DNA from: Rummeliibacillus stabekisii
GTDB taxonomy: Bacteria > Bacillota > Bacilli > Bacillales_A > Planococcaceae
DNA length: 64,000 nucleotides
Assembly: GCF_007988965.1 (NCBI RefSeq)
Contig: NZ_BJVD01000012.1
Location: forward strand, 19,495 to 83,494
Direction of reading: 5' to 3'
Shown here: positions 55,586 through 63,968 of the stretch, piece after piece
Numbering within the stretch: the stretch's first letter is position 1
How the letters are laid out: each line of letters opens with the position of its first letter
Program-made: the position numbers and the translations under genes
Notes under the pieces: model-generated
The model's input: the letters and a program-made list of their open reading frames with translations, nothing else
Told to the model about the DNA's origin: nothing
Databases searched by the model: none

Positions 55586-55605
55586 TGATACCACTTTTGA
55601 TACCA
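55586..55605 (+). repeat. Direct repeat TGATACCA x2, possible recombinase arm sites
   Basis: TGATACCA at 55586-55593 and 55598-55605, a 12-base period, lies about 95 bases inside the right attachment repeat. Position and period fit integrase arm sites, but this is inference. Confidence 0.45.
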
Positions 55606-55699
55606 ATTAAATGAATTTTAAATAATTTAATATAAAATTCACTTGAAATAAACCTAGATGATATAAGTATTTGATATAGATAAATATGTAAAATTTATC

Positions 55700-55710
55700 G
55701 AGTGGGAATA
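55700..55710 (+). repeat. Right attachment repeat (attR)
   Basis: GAGTGGGAATA identical to the guaA 3' end at 53797-53807, followed here by A to give an in-frame-style TAA. Confidence 0.85.
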
Positions 55711-55744
55711 AGCTTTAAACAACCACAATAATTGTATTTAAAAT

Positions 55745-55792
55745 AAGACTCTCTTTTATTCACATTCATAGTGGAAAAGGAGAGTCTTTTTT
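55745..55792 (+). terminator. Displaced guaA terminator
   Basis: A stem of about 13 bp with one bulge (55745-55757 with 55775-55788) ends in a run of T. It lies 35 bases after the right attachment repeat and has no gene of its own upstream, so it is best read as the ancestral terminator of guaA, separated from it by the inserted element. Confidence 0.75.
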
Positions 55793-55974
55793 ATGGATCA
55801 AGATGGAATGAATTTATGTAAACAGAACTGAAAATTAATGGAGGTTATAAAATAATTATATAAGTTATGATATTATTAAACTGTAATAATTTATTAGAAT
55901 ATTCTAAAAAGAATTGCAGTATCCAGGTACCTTAAAACATAACGACGTATAACTGCTAGTCAGGAGGAATGAGG

Positions 55975-56799
55975 TTGAAATCAATAGAATTAAGCGAATC
56001 AACATTAATGTTTCTATCTACATACAAGCTATTTGAAGAAGATGAAGTTCAGCAAGTTCAGTTACAACATCGATTAGAATTAGTGAAGGAATTTGAGATA
56101 AAAAGAGGTATGAGAATACTAGAAATTGGGTGTGGCCAAGGTGATACAACAGTCGCCTTAGCTGACGCAGTGGGAGAAGACGGGAAGGTTGTCGGAATTG
56201 ATATTGCCAGTCGTGAGTATGGAGCTCCTTTGACATTAGGTCAGGCTACAGACATGATTAAGAAGTCTACATTGGGAGAGCGCATTACGTTTCATTTTGA
56301 AATGGATTTTGACGCATTTGGCGCTAACGAAGTATTTGATATAGCAGTGTTATCCCACAGCTCTTGGTACTTCAAAAGGCCGGAGGATTTACTTCGCTAT
56401 TTTAAGAAATTGCGAAAAATAGCTAAACGTATATGCTTTGCGGAATGGGATCTTAACTTCACTGACATAACCCAGCGTGCCCATTTTTGTGCAGCTTCCA
56501 TTCTGGCCTTACACTCTAACTTTGTAGACAATGATGGAAATATACAAAACTTGTTTCATAAAGTACAAATACAAGAGATGCTTGAACAGGCAAACTTTCA
56601 AATAGAGAAGCAATGTACAGTCAATGCCATGTATTTGCAGGATGGGCAGTGGGAAACAAGTTATGCGAATAGCTTTCGTAAAGAGTTCAGCGTTGCTCCT
56701 CAAATGATACAAACAATGGTTAACAGTTACTTTGAACTGATGAATACCCCAAATGACAATGTGCAATCATTAAATAGTTTTGTTATAAGTGCAAGGTGA
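55975..56799 (+). CDS. Class I SAM-dependent methyltransferase
   Basis: A 274-residue methyltransferase. The SAM-binding motif I is ILEIGCGQGDTTVALADAVG near residue 48, motif II VVGIDIAS near 72 and a post-motif FDIAVLSHSSWYF near 120. The C-terminal part (200-274) is family-specific with no recognised substrate site. ATG at 55969 touches AGGAGG; TTG at 55975, seven bases after it, is the better start. Relatives include small-molecule and arsenite-type methyltransferases, but no substrate can be named. It lies beyond the displaced guaA terminator in an ordinary genomic context. Confidence 0.8.
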   Translation: MKSIELSESTLMFLSTYKLFEEDEVQQVQLQHRLELVKEFEIKRGMRILEIGCGQGDTTVALADAVGEDGKVVGIDIASREYGAPLTLGQATDMIKKSTLGERITFHFEMDFDAFGANEVFDIAVLSHSSWYFKRPEDLLRYFKKLRKIAKRICFAEWDLNFTDITQRAHFCAASILALHSNFVDNDGNIQNLFHKVQIQEMLEQANFQIEKQCTVNAMYLQDGQWETSYANSFRKEFSVAPQMIQTMVNSYFELMNTPNDNVQSLNSFVISAR

Positions 56800-56817
56800 A
56801 TAATATTGAGGTATTGA

Positions 56818-56862
56818 GAGCTAGGAATTCCTTGTGTATAAGGGTTTCTAGCTCACTTTTGT
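56818..56862. terminator. Terminator between convergent genes
   Basis: An about 10-bp stem (56818-56827 with 56845-56854) with one wobble pair and a T-rich tail, between the methyltransferase and the leftward oxidoreductase. Confidence 0.7.
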
Positions 56863-56873
56863 AGTCTCGATTT

Positions 56874-57431
56874 TTATTCTGATAGTAGTATTTGTAACTG
56901 ATCATTAAGCTGTTCAGCCGCAAGTAAAGCTACTTTATCTTCCATAATCTCTCCAGGCTTGTTTCCTTCGCCAAGAATATATCCTGCAAAATGTACTCCT
57001 ACAAAATCAAAAATAAATTGGAACTGTTGAATCATTGGTAAACCCTTTAGATGAGGTTCATCTCCTCCTACTGAAATAACATAGGCGCTTTTTTGGGACA
57101 TTTGTTTTTTGAAGTCTGGATAGTTTGAGTCTTTCAATGTTTGTGACCATCGATCAATAAAGTTTTTCATTGTTCCTGACATGCTATACCAATAGATTGG
57201 CGTAGCGAAAATAAGAATGTTGTGTGGAAGAATGCGCTCAATGATGGAATTGTAATCATCATCGACTTCTTGAAATCCTTCCTCTGCATGTCGTTTATCT
57301 ACTATTGGTTGAATTACATAATCGTTTAGATAGATTTCTTCTACCATTAATCCTTCTATAACTTTTTTGGTTAAACTCTCGGTATTTCCGTTTGGACGGC
57401 TTCCGCCATAAAGAACAACAATGCTCATCAT
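56874..57431 (-). CDS. NAD(P)H-dependent FMN oxidoreductase (flavodoxin-like)
   Basis: A 185-residue flavoprotein of the NADPH-dependent FMN reductase/flavodoxin-like fold. The FMN phosphate loop is YGGSRPNGNTESL near residue 8, followed by FATPIYWYSMSGTMKNFIDRW near 84. It probably reduces quinones, azo or nitro compounds. It is divergent from a LysR-type regulator; such pairs are typically regulator and target. ATG after GGAGGAAGC. Confidence 0.85.
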   Translation of the reverse strand: MMSIVVLYGGSRPNGNTESLTKKVIEGLMVEEIYLNDYVIQPIVDKRHAEEGFQEVDDDYNSIIERILPHNILIFATPIYWYSMSGTMKNFIDRWSQTLKDSNYPDFKKQMSQKSAYVISVGGDEPHLKGLPMIQQFQFIFDFVGVHFAGYILGEGNKPGEIMEDKVALLAAEQLNDQLQILLSE

Positions 57432-57503
57432 TTGCTTCCTCCATTTGTTAAATTGATTATTTATATTTTATAATGAAAGTATGAATCATAAAAACGGATT
57501 ATT

Positions 57504-57516
57504 TTGATTGAATCAA
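57504..57516. promoter_or_regulatory. Palindrome in the LysR divergent promoter
   Basis: TTGATT-G-AATCAA is a 13-base palindrome between the divergent oxidoreductase and LysR genes, a plausible LysR-type operator (TTGA...TCAA ends resemble the T-N11-A rule). Confidence 0.45.
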
Positions 57517-57546
57517 TCGAAAAAAACGATTTAGAAAGGCGAGAAT

Positions 57547-58449
57547 ATGGAAAACAAACAACTTATTACGTTTATGGTAGCTGCTGAAACATTGAACTTT
57601 ACTCAAACGGCAAAAATGTTAAACTTTGCGCAATCGAGTGTTACAGCCCAAATAAAATCGTTAGAAGCAGAACTTGGAACCCCTTTATTTGAACGTTTAG
57701 GGAAGCGTCTTGTTTTGACAGAAGCTGGACAGAAATTTCTTTTATACGCTGAAAAAATGATCAAACTTAATGAAGAAGCGAAGATGGCGATCGCACAAGA
57801 TGGAGAACTTTCAGGCACCCTTATAATAGGCGCTCAAGAAAGCCAATGTACATATAGGTTGCCGGGCATATTGAAAGAATTTAAAGATCGATACCCAAGC
57901 GTAAAGTTGATGTTTAAGCCTGCACATTCAGATGATTTGGCTAGAGAGCAATTAATGAATGGGATGCTTGATGTAGCTTTCATCATGGATATATCTAAAC
58001 CGGAAGAGGCTTTAACGATAAAACCCCTAATCCAAGAAGATATAAAATTAGTAGCATCACCTAGCCATCCATTAGCATCTAAATCAGAGATCTACCTTAA
58101 AGATATTGAACAGGAAACTCTTCTCTTAACTGAAACAGGCTGTTCTTATCGCACTCTTTTAGAAAATTCCTGTCATTCAGCAAAAGTGTATCCAATCAAT
58201 AAGTTTGAATTTGGCAGTATTGAGGCGATTAAGCAATGCGTGATTGCTGGAATAGGTATTGCCGCATTGCCAACAATGGTTGTGGAACAAGACATAAAGG
58301 TAGGGAGAATAGTGGAATTGAAGTGGGAAAATAATATTCCTCCTATCTTTACGCATATTGCTTGGCATAAGGATAAATGGATGTCCCCTCCGTTGACAGG
58401 TTTTATTGAATTAACCCAACAATACTTCCAAAAATTTCAGGGTCAATAA
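57547..58449 (+). CDS. LysR-family transcriptional regulator
   Basis: A 300-residue LysR-type regulator. The N-terminal winged helix-turn-helix (residues 3-60) has TFMVAAETLNFTQTAKMLNFAQSSVTAQIKSLE. The effector-binding domain spans 90-290. It is transcribed away from the oxidoreductase gene at 56874-57431 and probably controls it; the inducer is unknown. A terminator follows at 58463. Confidence 0.9.
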   Translation: MENKQLITFMVAAETLNFTQTAKMLNFAQSSVTAQIKSLEAELGTPLFERLGKRLVLTEAGQKFLLYAEKMIKLNEEAKMAIAQDGELSGTLIIGAQESQCTYRLPGILKEFKDRYPSVKLMFKPAHSDDLAREQLMNGMLDVAFIMDISKPEEALTIKPLIQEDIKLVASPSHPLASKSEIYLKDIEQETLLLTETGCSYRTLLENSCHSAKVYPINKFEFGSIEAIKQCVIAGIGIAALPTMVVEQDIKVGRIVELKWENNIPPIFTHIAWHKDKWMSPPLTGFIELTQQYFQKFQGQ

Positions 58450-58462
58450 ATAGAAAACTGCT

Positions 58463-58510
58463 AAAGGTTTCGACGCTCTTCTTAAGAGAGATCGTAACCT
58501 TTATTTTGTT
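58463..58510 (+). terminator. Intrinsic terminator after the LysR gene
   Basis: An imperfect stem (AAGGTTTCGA against TCGTAACCT plus an inner CTCTT/AAGAG) with a T-rich tail. Confidence 0.75.
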
Positions 58511-58645
58511 TTCAGGTGAAAGATGAGTTGCATTTAGCATGGGATAAATTTAATAGAAAAAGTAAATCCCATTGACAATTTAATTTATCCATGATAATTT
58601 TACCGATATACCAATCATCCTACAAATTTTAAAGGAGGTATAAAA

Positions 58646-59335
58646 ATGATTCAAAAAACGAACAAAATGAATCTAGTAGAACAGGTTGCGACTCAAATAG
58701 AGCAGTTGATTGAATCTGGAAGCTGGGAAGTAGGAAAGAAAATACCTCCTGAAATGGAGCTAATGGAAAAGTTTGATGTCAGCCGCAATACACTTCGAGA
58801 AGCTATCCGGGCATTAGTCCATGCAGGATTACTTGAAACGAAACAAGGCAGTGGAACGATTGTGCGTTCTGCCAATTCTCTTGGAGCTGCTCTTAAACGA
58901 TATGTGAAAAAAACAGCTTTGCTTGAAATTCTTGATGTACGTTTAGCTTTAGAAAAGCAGGCTGCACAGCTAGCCGCCGAGCATAGAACAGAGGCTGATT
59001 TAGCGAAGCTTGAAGAATATATTCAACTTTCTCGTCAAGCTGTCAAAAGTAAGGATTGGGCACAATTTATCGAATTAGATATTTGTTTTCATAAAGCGGT
59101 TGTATTGGCATCTACCAATCAGCTCCTCATTGATTTATATGAACCGCTGCTAGAAACCATAAATTCTTTTGTGCAGGATTTAATGGCAATGAATGCGACT
59201 TTTAAATTTGAAGAAGAGCTTCACATCGATTTATTGTCAGCCATTCGTGGACAGAATAAAGAAGCTGCAGCTACATATGTGGAAAACTATATGGAGTTAC
59301 TAAGAAAAGAAATTATTAAAATGACAGGAGAATAA
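58646..59335 (+). CDS. GntR/FadR-family transcriptional regulator
   Basis: A 229-residue regulator with an N-terminal GntR winged helix (residues 8-75; PEMELMEKFDVSRNTLREAIRALVHAGL) and a C-terminal FCD ligand domain (90-225) with conserved Asp/His metal ligands (about CFHKAV near 150). AAAGGAGGT RBS. The MFS gene follows after four bases, so it probably regulates that transporter. The ligand is unknown. Confidence 0.9.
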   Translation: MIQKTNKMNLVEQVATQIEQLIESGSWEVGKKIPPEMELMEKFDVSRNTLREAIRALVHAGLLETKQGSGTIVRSANSLGAALKRYVKKTALLEILDVRLALEKQAAQLAAEHRTEADLAKLEEYIQLSRQAVKSKDWAQFIELDICFHKAVVLASTNQLLIDLYEPLLETINSFVQDLMAMNATFKFEEELHIDLLSAIRGQNKEAAATYVENYMELLRKEIIKMTGE

Positions 59336-59339
59336 CAGC

Positions 59340-60560
59340 ATGAATCAGAAAGCCATGTCGTCTACATCAAATAAAAAAACAAAAAATGGCTGGTTATTAC
59401 TTATTGGCGTGATTTTAGTCGGGTCTAATTTGAGGGTTCCTTTAACTTCAGCAGGCTCGCTCATTCCTTTTATACGTGATGATCTAGGCATCAGCAATAC
59501 TCTTATAGGAACTATCACAACATTGCCGTTGCTTGCCTTTGCGCTACTTTCTCCATTTGCTCCTAAAATAGCAAATCGGTTTGGTATGGAATTAACGATT
59601 ACGTTCTCGCTAATCCTGCTTATTATAGGGATTGCAGTACGATCAGTTTCTGGCGTTTTTTATTTATTCGCTGGAACGATTTTAATAGGGATGGCCATTG
59701 CAATTGGCAATGTTTTAATCCCGGGGATTGTGAAAATGAATTTCCCGCAGAGAATAGGATTCATGACCGGCATATATGCTATATTCATGAATCTCTTCGG
59801 TGCACTAGGTTCAGGAGTCAGTGTACCTATCGCTTCGACCGGTAACTTAGGCTGGCAAGGAGCACTTGGTATATGGGGAGTGTTGACCATCATATCCTTG
59901 CTGCTTTGGCTTCCGCAGCTTAGTAAAAGTCAGAAGGGCGAGAAAGTAAAAGTCAATGTGAAAGCGGAGAAGAAAAGTAGTTTGTGGCGTTCGCCACTAG
60001 CATGGAAGATAACTATATTTATGGGCGGACAATCACTTATGTTTTATACATTAATTACATGGCTGCCCGATATTCTCCGTGTAATTGGTTTTAACTCAAG
60101 CACTGCTGGATGGATCGTATTTATCATGCAGCTTTCCATTATTCCTGTGACGTTTATTGTTCCAATCATAGCGGAAAAATTGAAAAACCAAGTTGGGCTG
60201 AGTATCATAACGATTACTTTGTTTATCCTTGGCTTTGCAGGACTTCTACTAGGAATTCGTGTGCTCATTCCTGTATGTGCCATCATGCTTGGCGTTGCTG
60301 GGGGAAGTGCCTTCAGTCTAGCTATGATGTTCTTTACATTGCGGACAAGGAATGGGAAAGAAGCGGCGGAATTATCAGGGATGGCACAGTCCTTCGGGTA
60401 TCTGTTAGCGGCTGTTGGACCAGTTCTTGTCGGTACACTTCATGACTTGACTGGTGGATGGACAATCCCACTCATCCTCCTCATCTTCATCTCATTCGTT
60501 CTACTCATAATGGGAATTGGTGCTGGAAAAGTAGGATATGTTACAAATGAAGCAGAGTAA
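59340..60560 (+). CDS. MFS transporter, CynX/NimT family
   Basis: A 406-residue major-facilitator exporter with about twelve helices. Family-like features are LLIGVILVGSNLRVPLTSAGSLIPFIR at the N-terminus, FYLFAGTILIGMAIAIGNVLIPGIVKMNFP near 102-131, and RNGKEAAELSGMAQSFGYLLAAVGPVL near 340. The CynX/NimT (cyanate or 2-nitroimidazole) group is the best match; the true substrate is unknown. It is coupled to the GntR gene and ends at a terminator. Confidence 0.88.
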   Translation: MNQKAMSSTSNKKTKNGWLLLIGVILVGSNLRVPLTSAGSLIPFIRDDLGISNTLIGTITTLPLLAFALLSPFAPKIANRFGMELTITFSLILLIIGIAVRSVSGVFYLFAGTILIGMAIAIGNVLIPGIVKMNFPQRIGFMTGIYAIFMNLFGALGSGVSVPIASTGNLGWQGALGIWGVLTIISLLLWLPQLSKSQKGEKVKVNVKAEKKSSLWRSPLAWKITIFMGGQSLMFYTLITWLPDILRVIGFNSSTAGWIVFIMQLSIIPVTFIVPIIAEKLKNQVGLSIITITLFILGFAGLLLGIRVLIPVCAIMLGVAGGSAFSLAMMFFTLRTRNGKEAAELSGMAQSFGYLLAAVGPVLVGTLHDLTGGWTIPLILLIFISFVLLIMGIGAGKVGYVTNEAE

Positions 60561-60586
60561 CTTTGCTAAAGACTAAATAATAAACA

Positions 60587-60627
60587 AAAGCCTAGAAACC
60601 CATATACTTGGGATTCTAGGCTTTTTC
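60587..60627. terminator. Intrinsic terminator after the MFS gene
   Basis: A perfect outer stem with an inner CCCA/TGGG extension and a T-run. It is positioned between the convergent MFS and YjjG-type genes and can serve both. Confidence 0.85.
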
Positions 60628-60642
60628 TATTCTTATAAAAAG

Positions 60643-61350
60643 TTATTCCATTGAAGCAACTTCTTCTCCTAATAGAGCAAGTAGTTCGTCTAGCGTCTGT
60701 ACTTCATAGGTGCTTTCAATACCGTTATGAGGTGCTTTTGTTGGATTCATCCATACAGAATCGATGCCTGAGTTTGTGGCGCCTTTAATATCAGAAGTGA
60801 GACTGTCACCAATCATTAAGGTATTTTCCTTTGTCATAGCTGGGTACTTCTTGAAAATTGCTTCGAAAAATTGGGTATTTGGTTTTTCAAATCCTACTTC
60901 TTCTGAAATGAATAAATCATCAAAGAAGTCGATAATCTTGGCGTCAGTCAAACGTTGTCTTTGTGTGATGCCGATGCCGTTTGTCCCAGCGACAATGGTG
61001 TAGCCGTGATTTTTTAAAGCAGTTAAGAGGGCGAGAGCGCCATCAAGCATTTTGTGTCCTAGGTTTAAGAGCGAACGATATTCCTTTTCTGCCAATTGGC
61101 CATCTACTTTTTTTTCATAGAGTTCAAAGAAAGCGGCGAATCGTTGATTAAGTAGGTCAGCTTTGCTTAAACTGCCTTTTTCTATTTCAGCCCACAACTT
61201 CTTGTTCATCGCTTTATAGGCGCTAACACTTTCTTCGTTAAAAGGTACTTCATATTTTTTGAACAGCGATTCTAACGCTTTGATTTCGGTATCCTGAAAA
61301 TCTAATAATGTATCATCTAAATCAAAAATTAAAAAATCATATTTTTTCAT
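60643..61350 (-). CDS. HAD-family phosphatase, YjjG-like nucleotidase
   Basis: A 235-residue HAD hydrolase. Motif I is FDLDDTLLDF (nucleophile Asp) near residue 9, motif II VAGTNGIG near 113, motif III Lys in GFEKPN near 154, and motif IV LMIGDSLTSDIKG near 175. The YjjG subgroup dephosphorylates non-canonical pyrimidine nucleotides. The frame starts at a GTG (61359) inside the RBS; ATG at 61350 after GAGGTG is preferred. It lies 13 bases after the pentapeptide-repeat gene. Confidence 0.85.
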   Translation of the reverse strand: MKKYDFLIFDLDDTLLDFQDTEIKALESLFKKYEVPFNEESVSAYKAMNKKLWAEIEKGSLSKADLLNQRFAAFFELYEKKVDGQLAEKEYRSLLNLGHKMLDGALALLTALKNHGYTIVAGTNGIGITQRQRLTDAKIIDFFDDLFISEEVGFEKPNTQFFEAIFKKYPAMTKENTLMIGDSLTSDIKGATNSGIDSVWMNPTKAPHNGIESTYEVQTLDELLALLGEEVASME

Positions 61351-61363
61351 GGGAAACACCTCT

Positions 61364-61981
61364 TTAGTTTTTAATCGTTACACCGAGCATAGCCGCAATG
61401 GCTGGGGCTTGGTCAAAACGGATAGAGAGGCCTTTTGCTAAACTAGGGGTCAGCTTAATGTCCACGAAGTCAGAGGAGGATAGATCCACTCCCTTTAATT
61501 TGCTCTCTGAAAAATCCGCTAGCTGGAGATTGCATAACTCAAAACTGGTTTGCTGGAATTTACAATTGTGAAAGAAAGCTTCTTCTAGCTGGCTTTCTCG
61601 GAAGCAAACCTGATTCATTTTACCTTCAGAGAGGATAGCGTAATTCATCAAGCAATTCAGCCAGCTTACATCTTTACATGTGCTTCCTATAAATTGCGTT
61701 CCGAGCAGTTTGCAGGTTTGGAATTCACAGCGATAGAATATTGACTTGTTGAAATTAAAATTAGACAAATCACATTTTTGGAAGATTACATCTAGGAATT
61801 CCGTTTGTTTATATTCGGCTGTGCTGAAACGGCAATTCTCAAATTTTACTTCTTGGATTTGTTTCCTGCCAAATTGACAATCAATCTCACAATCAATCAG
61901 AAGCGTGTTGTCTTCTATTTCTTCAAATAATACATACTCACTTTGGATGGTTTGTGTGTAATGTGCAGAAGGTTTTTTCAT
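61364..61981 (-). CDS. Pentapeptide-repeat protein
   Basis: A 205-residue right-handed quadrilateral beta-helix protein. Imperfect five-residue repeats of the A(D/N)LxX kind run from about 45 to 180 (FENCRF, FQKCDLSNFNF, CEFQTCKL, ADFSESKLKGVDLSSSDF). Such proteins mimic DNA (Qnr/MfpA-type) or act elsewhere; no gyrase-protection loop is recognised. It is the first gene of a two-gene unit with the YjjG-type nucleotidase. Confidence 0.85.
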   Translation of the reverse strand: MKKPSAHYTQTIQSEYVLFEEIEDNTLLIDCEIDCQFGRKQIQEVKFENCRFSTAEYKQTEFLDVIFQKCDLSNFNFNKSIFYRCEFQTCKLLGTQFIGSTCKDVSWLNCLMNYAILSEGKMNQVCFRESQLEEAFFHNCKFQQTSFELCNLQLADFSESKLKGVDLSSSDFVDIKLTPSLAKGLSIRFDQAPAIAAMLGVTIKN

Positions 61982-62185
61982 TTTTGGTTAGCCTCCTCAA
62001 TGCTTTCTCCTAATGATGTCATATATGAAAGCTAAAAGTAAATGGTTTAACTTGATATGCGAACCGTTTTTCTATAAAAGTGAATTAGTTACGAACTATT
62101 ATTCTATGTATATATAAATTGTTCGTAAATTTCTATTGAAACTCTAGCTATTGCATGCTATATTATCGAAGTAAATTAAATAAAG

Positions 62186-62256
62186 TCGTCGTATAATGTC
62201 GGGAATATGGCCCGAAAGTTTCTACCGAGTTACCGTAAATGACTTGACTACGCATA
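62186..62256 (+). ncRNA. Guanine-class purine riboswitch upstream of pbuG
   Basis: Conserved aptamer elements in order: GTATAATGTC, GGGAATATGGCCCG (P2), GTTTCTACC, ACCGTAAA and TTGACTACG, with a C in the ligand-specificity position, so guanine or hypoxanthine is the expected ligand. P3 pairs GAGT with GACTT. Confidence 0.92.
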
Positions 62257-62313
62257 TATATAAAAGGGGAACCTTTTATTTCATTAGTTATGGATACTAG
62301 TGAAATTTGCAGA

Positions 62314-62348
62314 CAGTCAGCTCATCGGGAGTTGACTGTTTTTTCTTT
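62314..62348 (+). terminator. Riboswitch-controlled terminator of pbuG
   Basis: A stem of about 10 bp (CAGTCAGCTC against GAGTTGACTG) with a small loop and a long T-run, between the aptamer and the pbuG RBS. Confidence 0.88.
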
Positions 62349-62381
62349 TCTGGCGTATAAGGCGGCATATGGAGGATTAAC

Positions 62382-63716
62382 ATGAAGAAATATTTTCAAT
62401 TTGAGGAGCTTGGCACTAACTATCGTCGAGAGATAATTGGCGGTATTACAACATTCTTAGCAATGGCCTATATATTAGCATTAAATCCACTCATCCTGAC
62501 ACTAGCAGATGTAAAAGATTTGCCAGATGCCATGCGCATGGACTATGGTTCTGTATTTGTAGCTACAGCCTTGGCTGCAGCAGTGGGTTCGTTCATTATG
62601 GGATTTGTTGCAAGGTATCCAATCGGCTTAGCACCAGGGATGGGGCTTAATGCGTTCTTTGCATACACTGTCATCTTGACTTACCATATCCCTTGGCAAA
62701 CTGGCCTGACGGGAGTATTTTTCTCAGGTGTTATCTTTATCATTCTTTCATTAACAGGCATCCGTGAAACGATTATCAATGCTATTCCTGTTCAGTTGAA
62801 ATATGCCGTATCAGCAGGTATTGGTTTCTTCGTAACATTTGTAGGTTTAAAAAACGCTGGAATCGTCGTAGCGAGCAAAAGTACTTTTATTACATTAGGC
62901 GATTTTACAGACGGTAATGTACTACTAGCGATTATCGGGATTGTTATCACGGTAATCTTAGTAGCACGTAAAGCGAAAGCAGGTATATTCTATGGAATGG
63001 TCATCACCGCTATAATCGGTATGATATTTGGATTAGTGGAAGTTCCGAAAGCGATTGTTTCAGCTATTCCTAGCGTTGCACCAACATTTGGTGTTGCATT
63101 AGATCCGGTTATCCATGATCCAAGTTCTTTATTCAATGTGAAATTTCTAGTTGTTGTACTGACATTCTTATTTGTAGATTTCTTTGACACAGCAGGCACA
63201 TTAATGGCCGTAGCCAATCAAGCAGGCTTAGTTAAAGATGACAAATTACCGCGCGCGGGGAGAGCCCTTATGGCAGACGCCTTAGGCACGACAGTTGGTT
63301 CCATCTTTGGGACTTCTACTACAACGGCATATGTTGAATCTACTGCAGGCGTGGCAGCAGGCGCAAAATCTGGTTTCACAGCAGTAGTAGTAGGGATTAT
63401 GTTCTTACTAGCTCTATTCTTCTCTCCATTATTGAGTGTTGTGACTACCGCAGTGACAACACCTGCATTGGTTATCGTCGGCGTCATGATGGCTTCCTCG
63501 CTTCGTTTAATTAAGTGGGATGAATTTGAGATCGCGGTACCAGCATTCTTGACGATGTTCATGATGCCAATGGGATATAGTATTGCTTCAGGTATTGCGG
63601 TAGGTTTCATTTTCTACCCTATAACAATGCTTTTAGCAGGAAGAAGAAAAGAAGTTCACCCATTGATGTATGTTTTATTCTTTGTCTTCTTGGCCTACTT
63701 TATTTGGGTACGTTAA
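62382..63716 (+). CDS. pbuG: Guanine/hypoxanthine permease (NCS2/AzgA type)
   Basis: A 444-residue NCS2-type purine permease with about twelve helices, taking up hypoxanthine and guanine. Family features are EIIGGITTFLAMAYILALNPLIL near residue 17, GLAPGMGLNAFFAYTVI near 83, and the FGTSTTTAYVESTAGVAAGAKSG stretch near 306-328. The upstream guanine riboswitch would reduce expression when guanine is plentiful, as for B. subtilis pbuG. RBS GGAGG before ATG. Terminator follows. Confidence 0.93.
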   Translation: MKKYFQFEELGTNYRREIIGGITTFLAMAYILALNPLILTLADVKDLPDAMRMDYGSVFVATALAAAVGSFIMGFVARYPIGLAPGMGLNAFFAYTVILTYHIPWQTGLTGVFFSGVIFIILSLTGIRETIINAIPVQLKYAVSAGIGFFVTFVGLKNAGIVVASKSTFITLGDFTDGNVLLAIIGIVITVILVARKAKAGIFYGMVITAIIGMIFGLVEVPKAIVSAIPSVAPTFGVALDPVIHDPSSLFNVKFLVVVLTFLFVDFFDTAGTLMAVANQAGLVKDDKLPRAGRALMADALGTTVGSIFGTSTTTAYVESTAGVAAGAKSGFTAVVVGIMFLLALFFSPLLSVVTTAVTTPALVIVGVMMASSLRLIKWDEFEIAVPAFLTMFMMPMGYSIASGIAVGFIFYPITMLLAGRRKEVHPLMYVLFFVFLAYFIWVR

Positions 63717-63723
63717 TAGAAGG

Positions 63724-63760
63724 AGCAGCTCCGATGCACTTGCATCAGGAGCTGTTTTTT
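63724..63760 (+). terminator. Intrinsic terminator after pbuG
   Basis: A long stem (CAGCTCC-GATGC against GCATC-A-GGAGCTG, one bulge) with a 4-base loop and seven T residues. Confidence 0.92.
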
Positions 63761-63875
63761 TATTTAATAGAAAACTGACATTTAAAAGTGAGGTAGAAAT
63801 ATAGAGGTTATAGAAGGAATAATCGCAACATATATACGAAATTTAAAAGATAGAAGAAAAATTTGTGTAAAACTG

Positions 63876-63904
63876 TTGACTTTAGTTGAATAAGGGCGTA
63901 TATT
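63876..63904 (+). promoter_or_regulatory. Strong promoter P1
   Basis: TTGACT (63876-63881), a 17-base spacer and TATATT (63899-63904). Confidence 0.75.
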
Positions 63905-63968
63905 AGATTTCATGTTGTTGCGACAAAGCATGACAAAATATCTCAACTAAATTATTTTTAAAAAGTTG

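Larger units (their letters stand above)
53797..55710. mobile_element. Degraded integrative element inserted at the guaA 3' end
   Basis: About 1.9 kb lies between identical 11-base repeats, one inside guaA and one beyond. The element has a tyrosine recombinase immediately next to the guaA end, as is usual for guaA-associated islands, and one cargo gene in the opposite orientation. The recombinase is broken in its N-terminal part, so the element is probably immobile. What looks like the original guaA terminator lies at 55745-55792, outside the far repeat, so removing the element restores a normal guaA end (stop TAA then terminator). Two pairs of short direct repeats near the ends may be recombinase arm sites. 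Confidence 0.8.
55506..55974. other. Right end of the inserted element and upstream region of the methyltransferase
   Basis: This AT-rich stretch contains the cargo-gene promoter region, the TGATACCA pair, the right attachment repeat, the displaced guaA terminator and the methyltransferase leader. No gene of its own is seen. Confidence 0.6.

Noticed and set aside
55793..55831. A 12-codon frame after the displaced guaA terminator
   Set aside because: It has no RBS and directly follows a terminator T-run.
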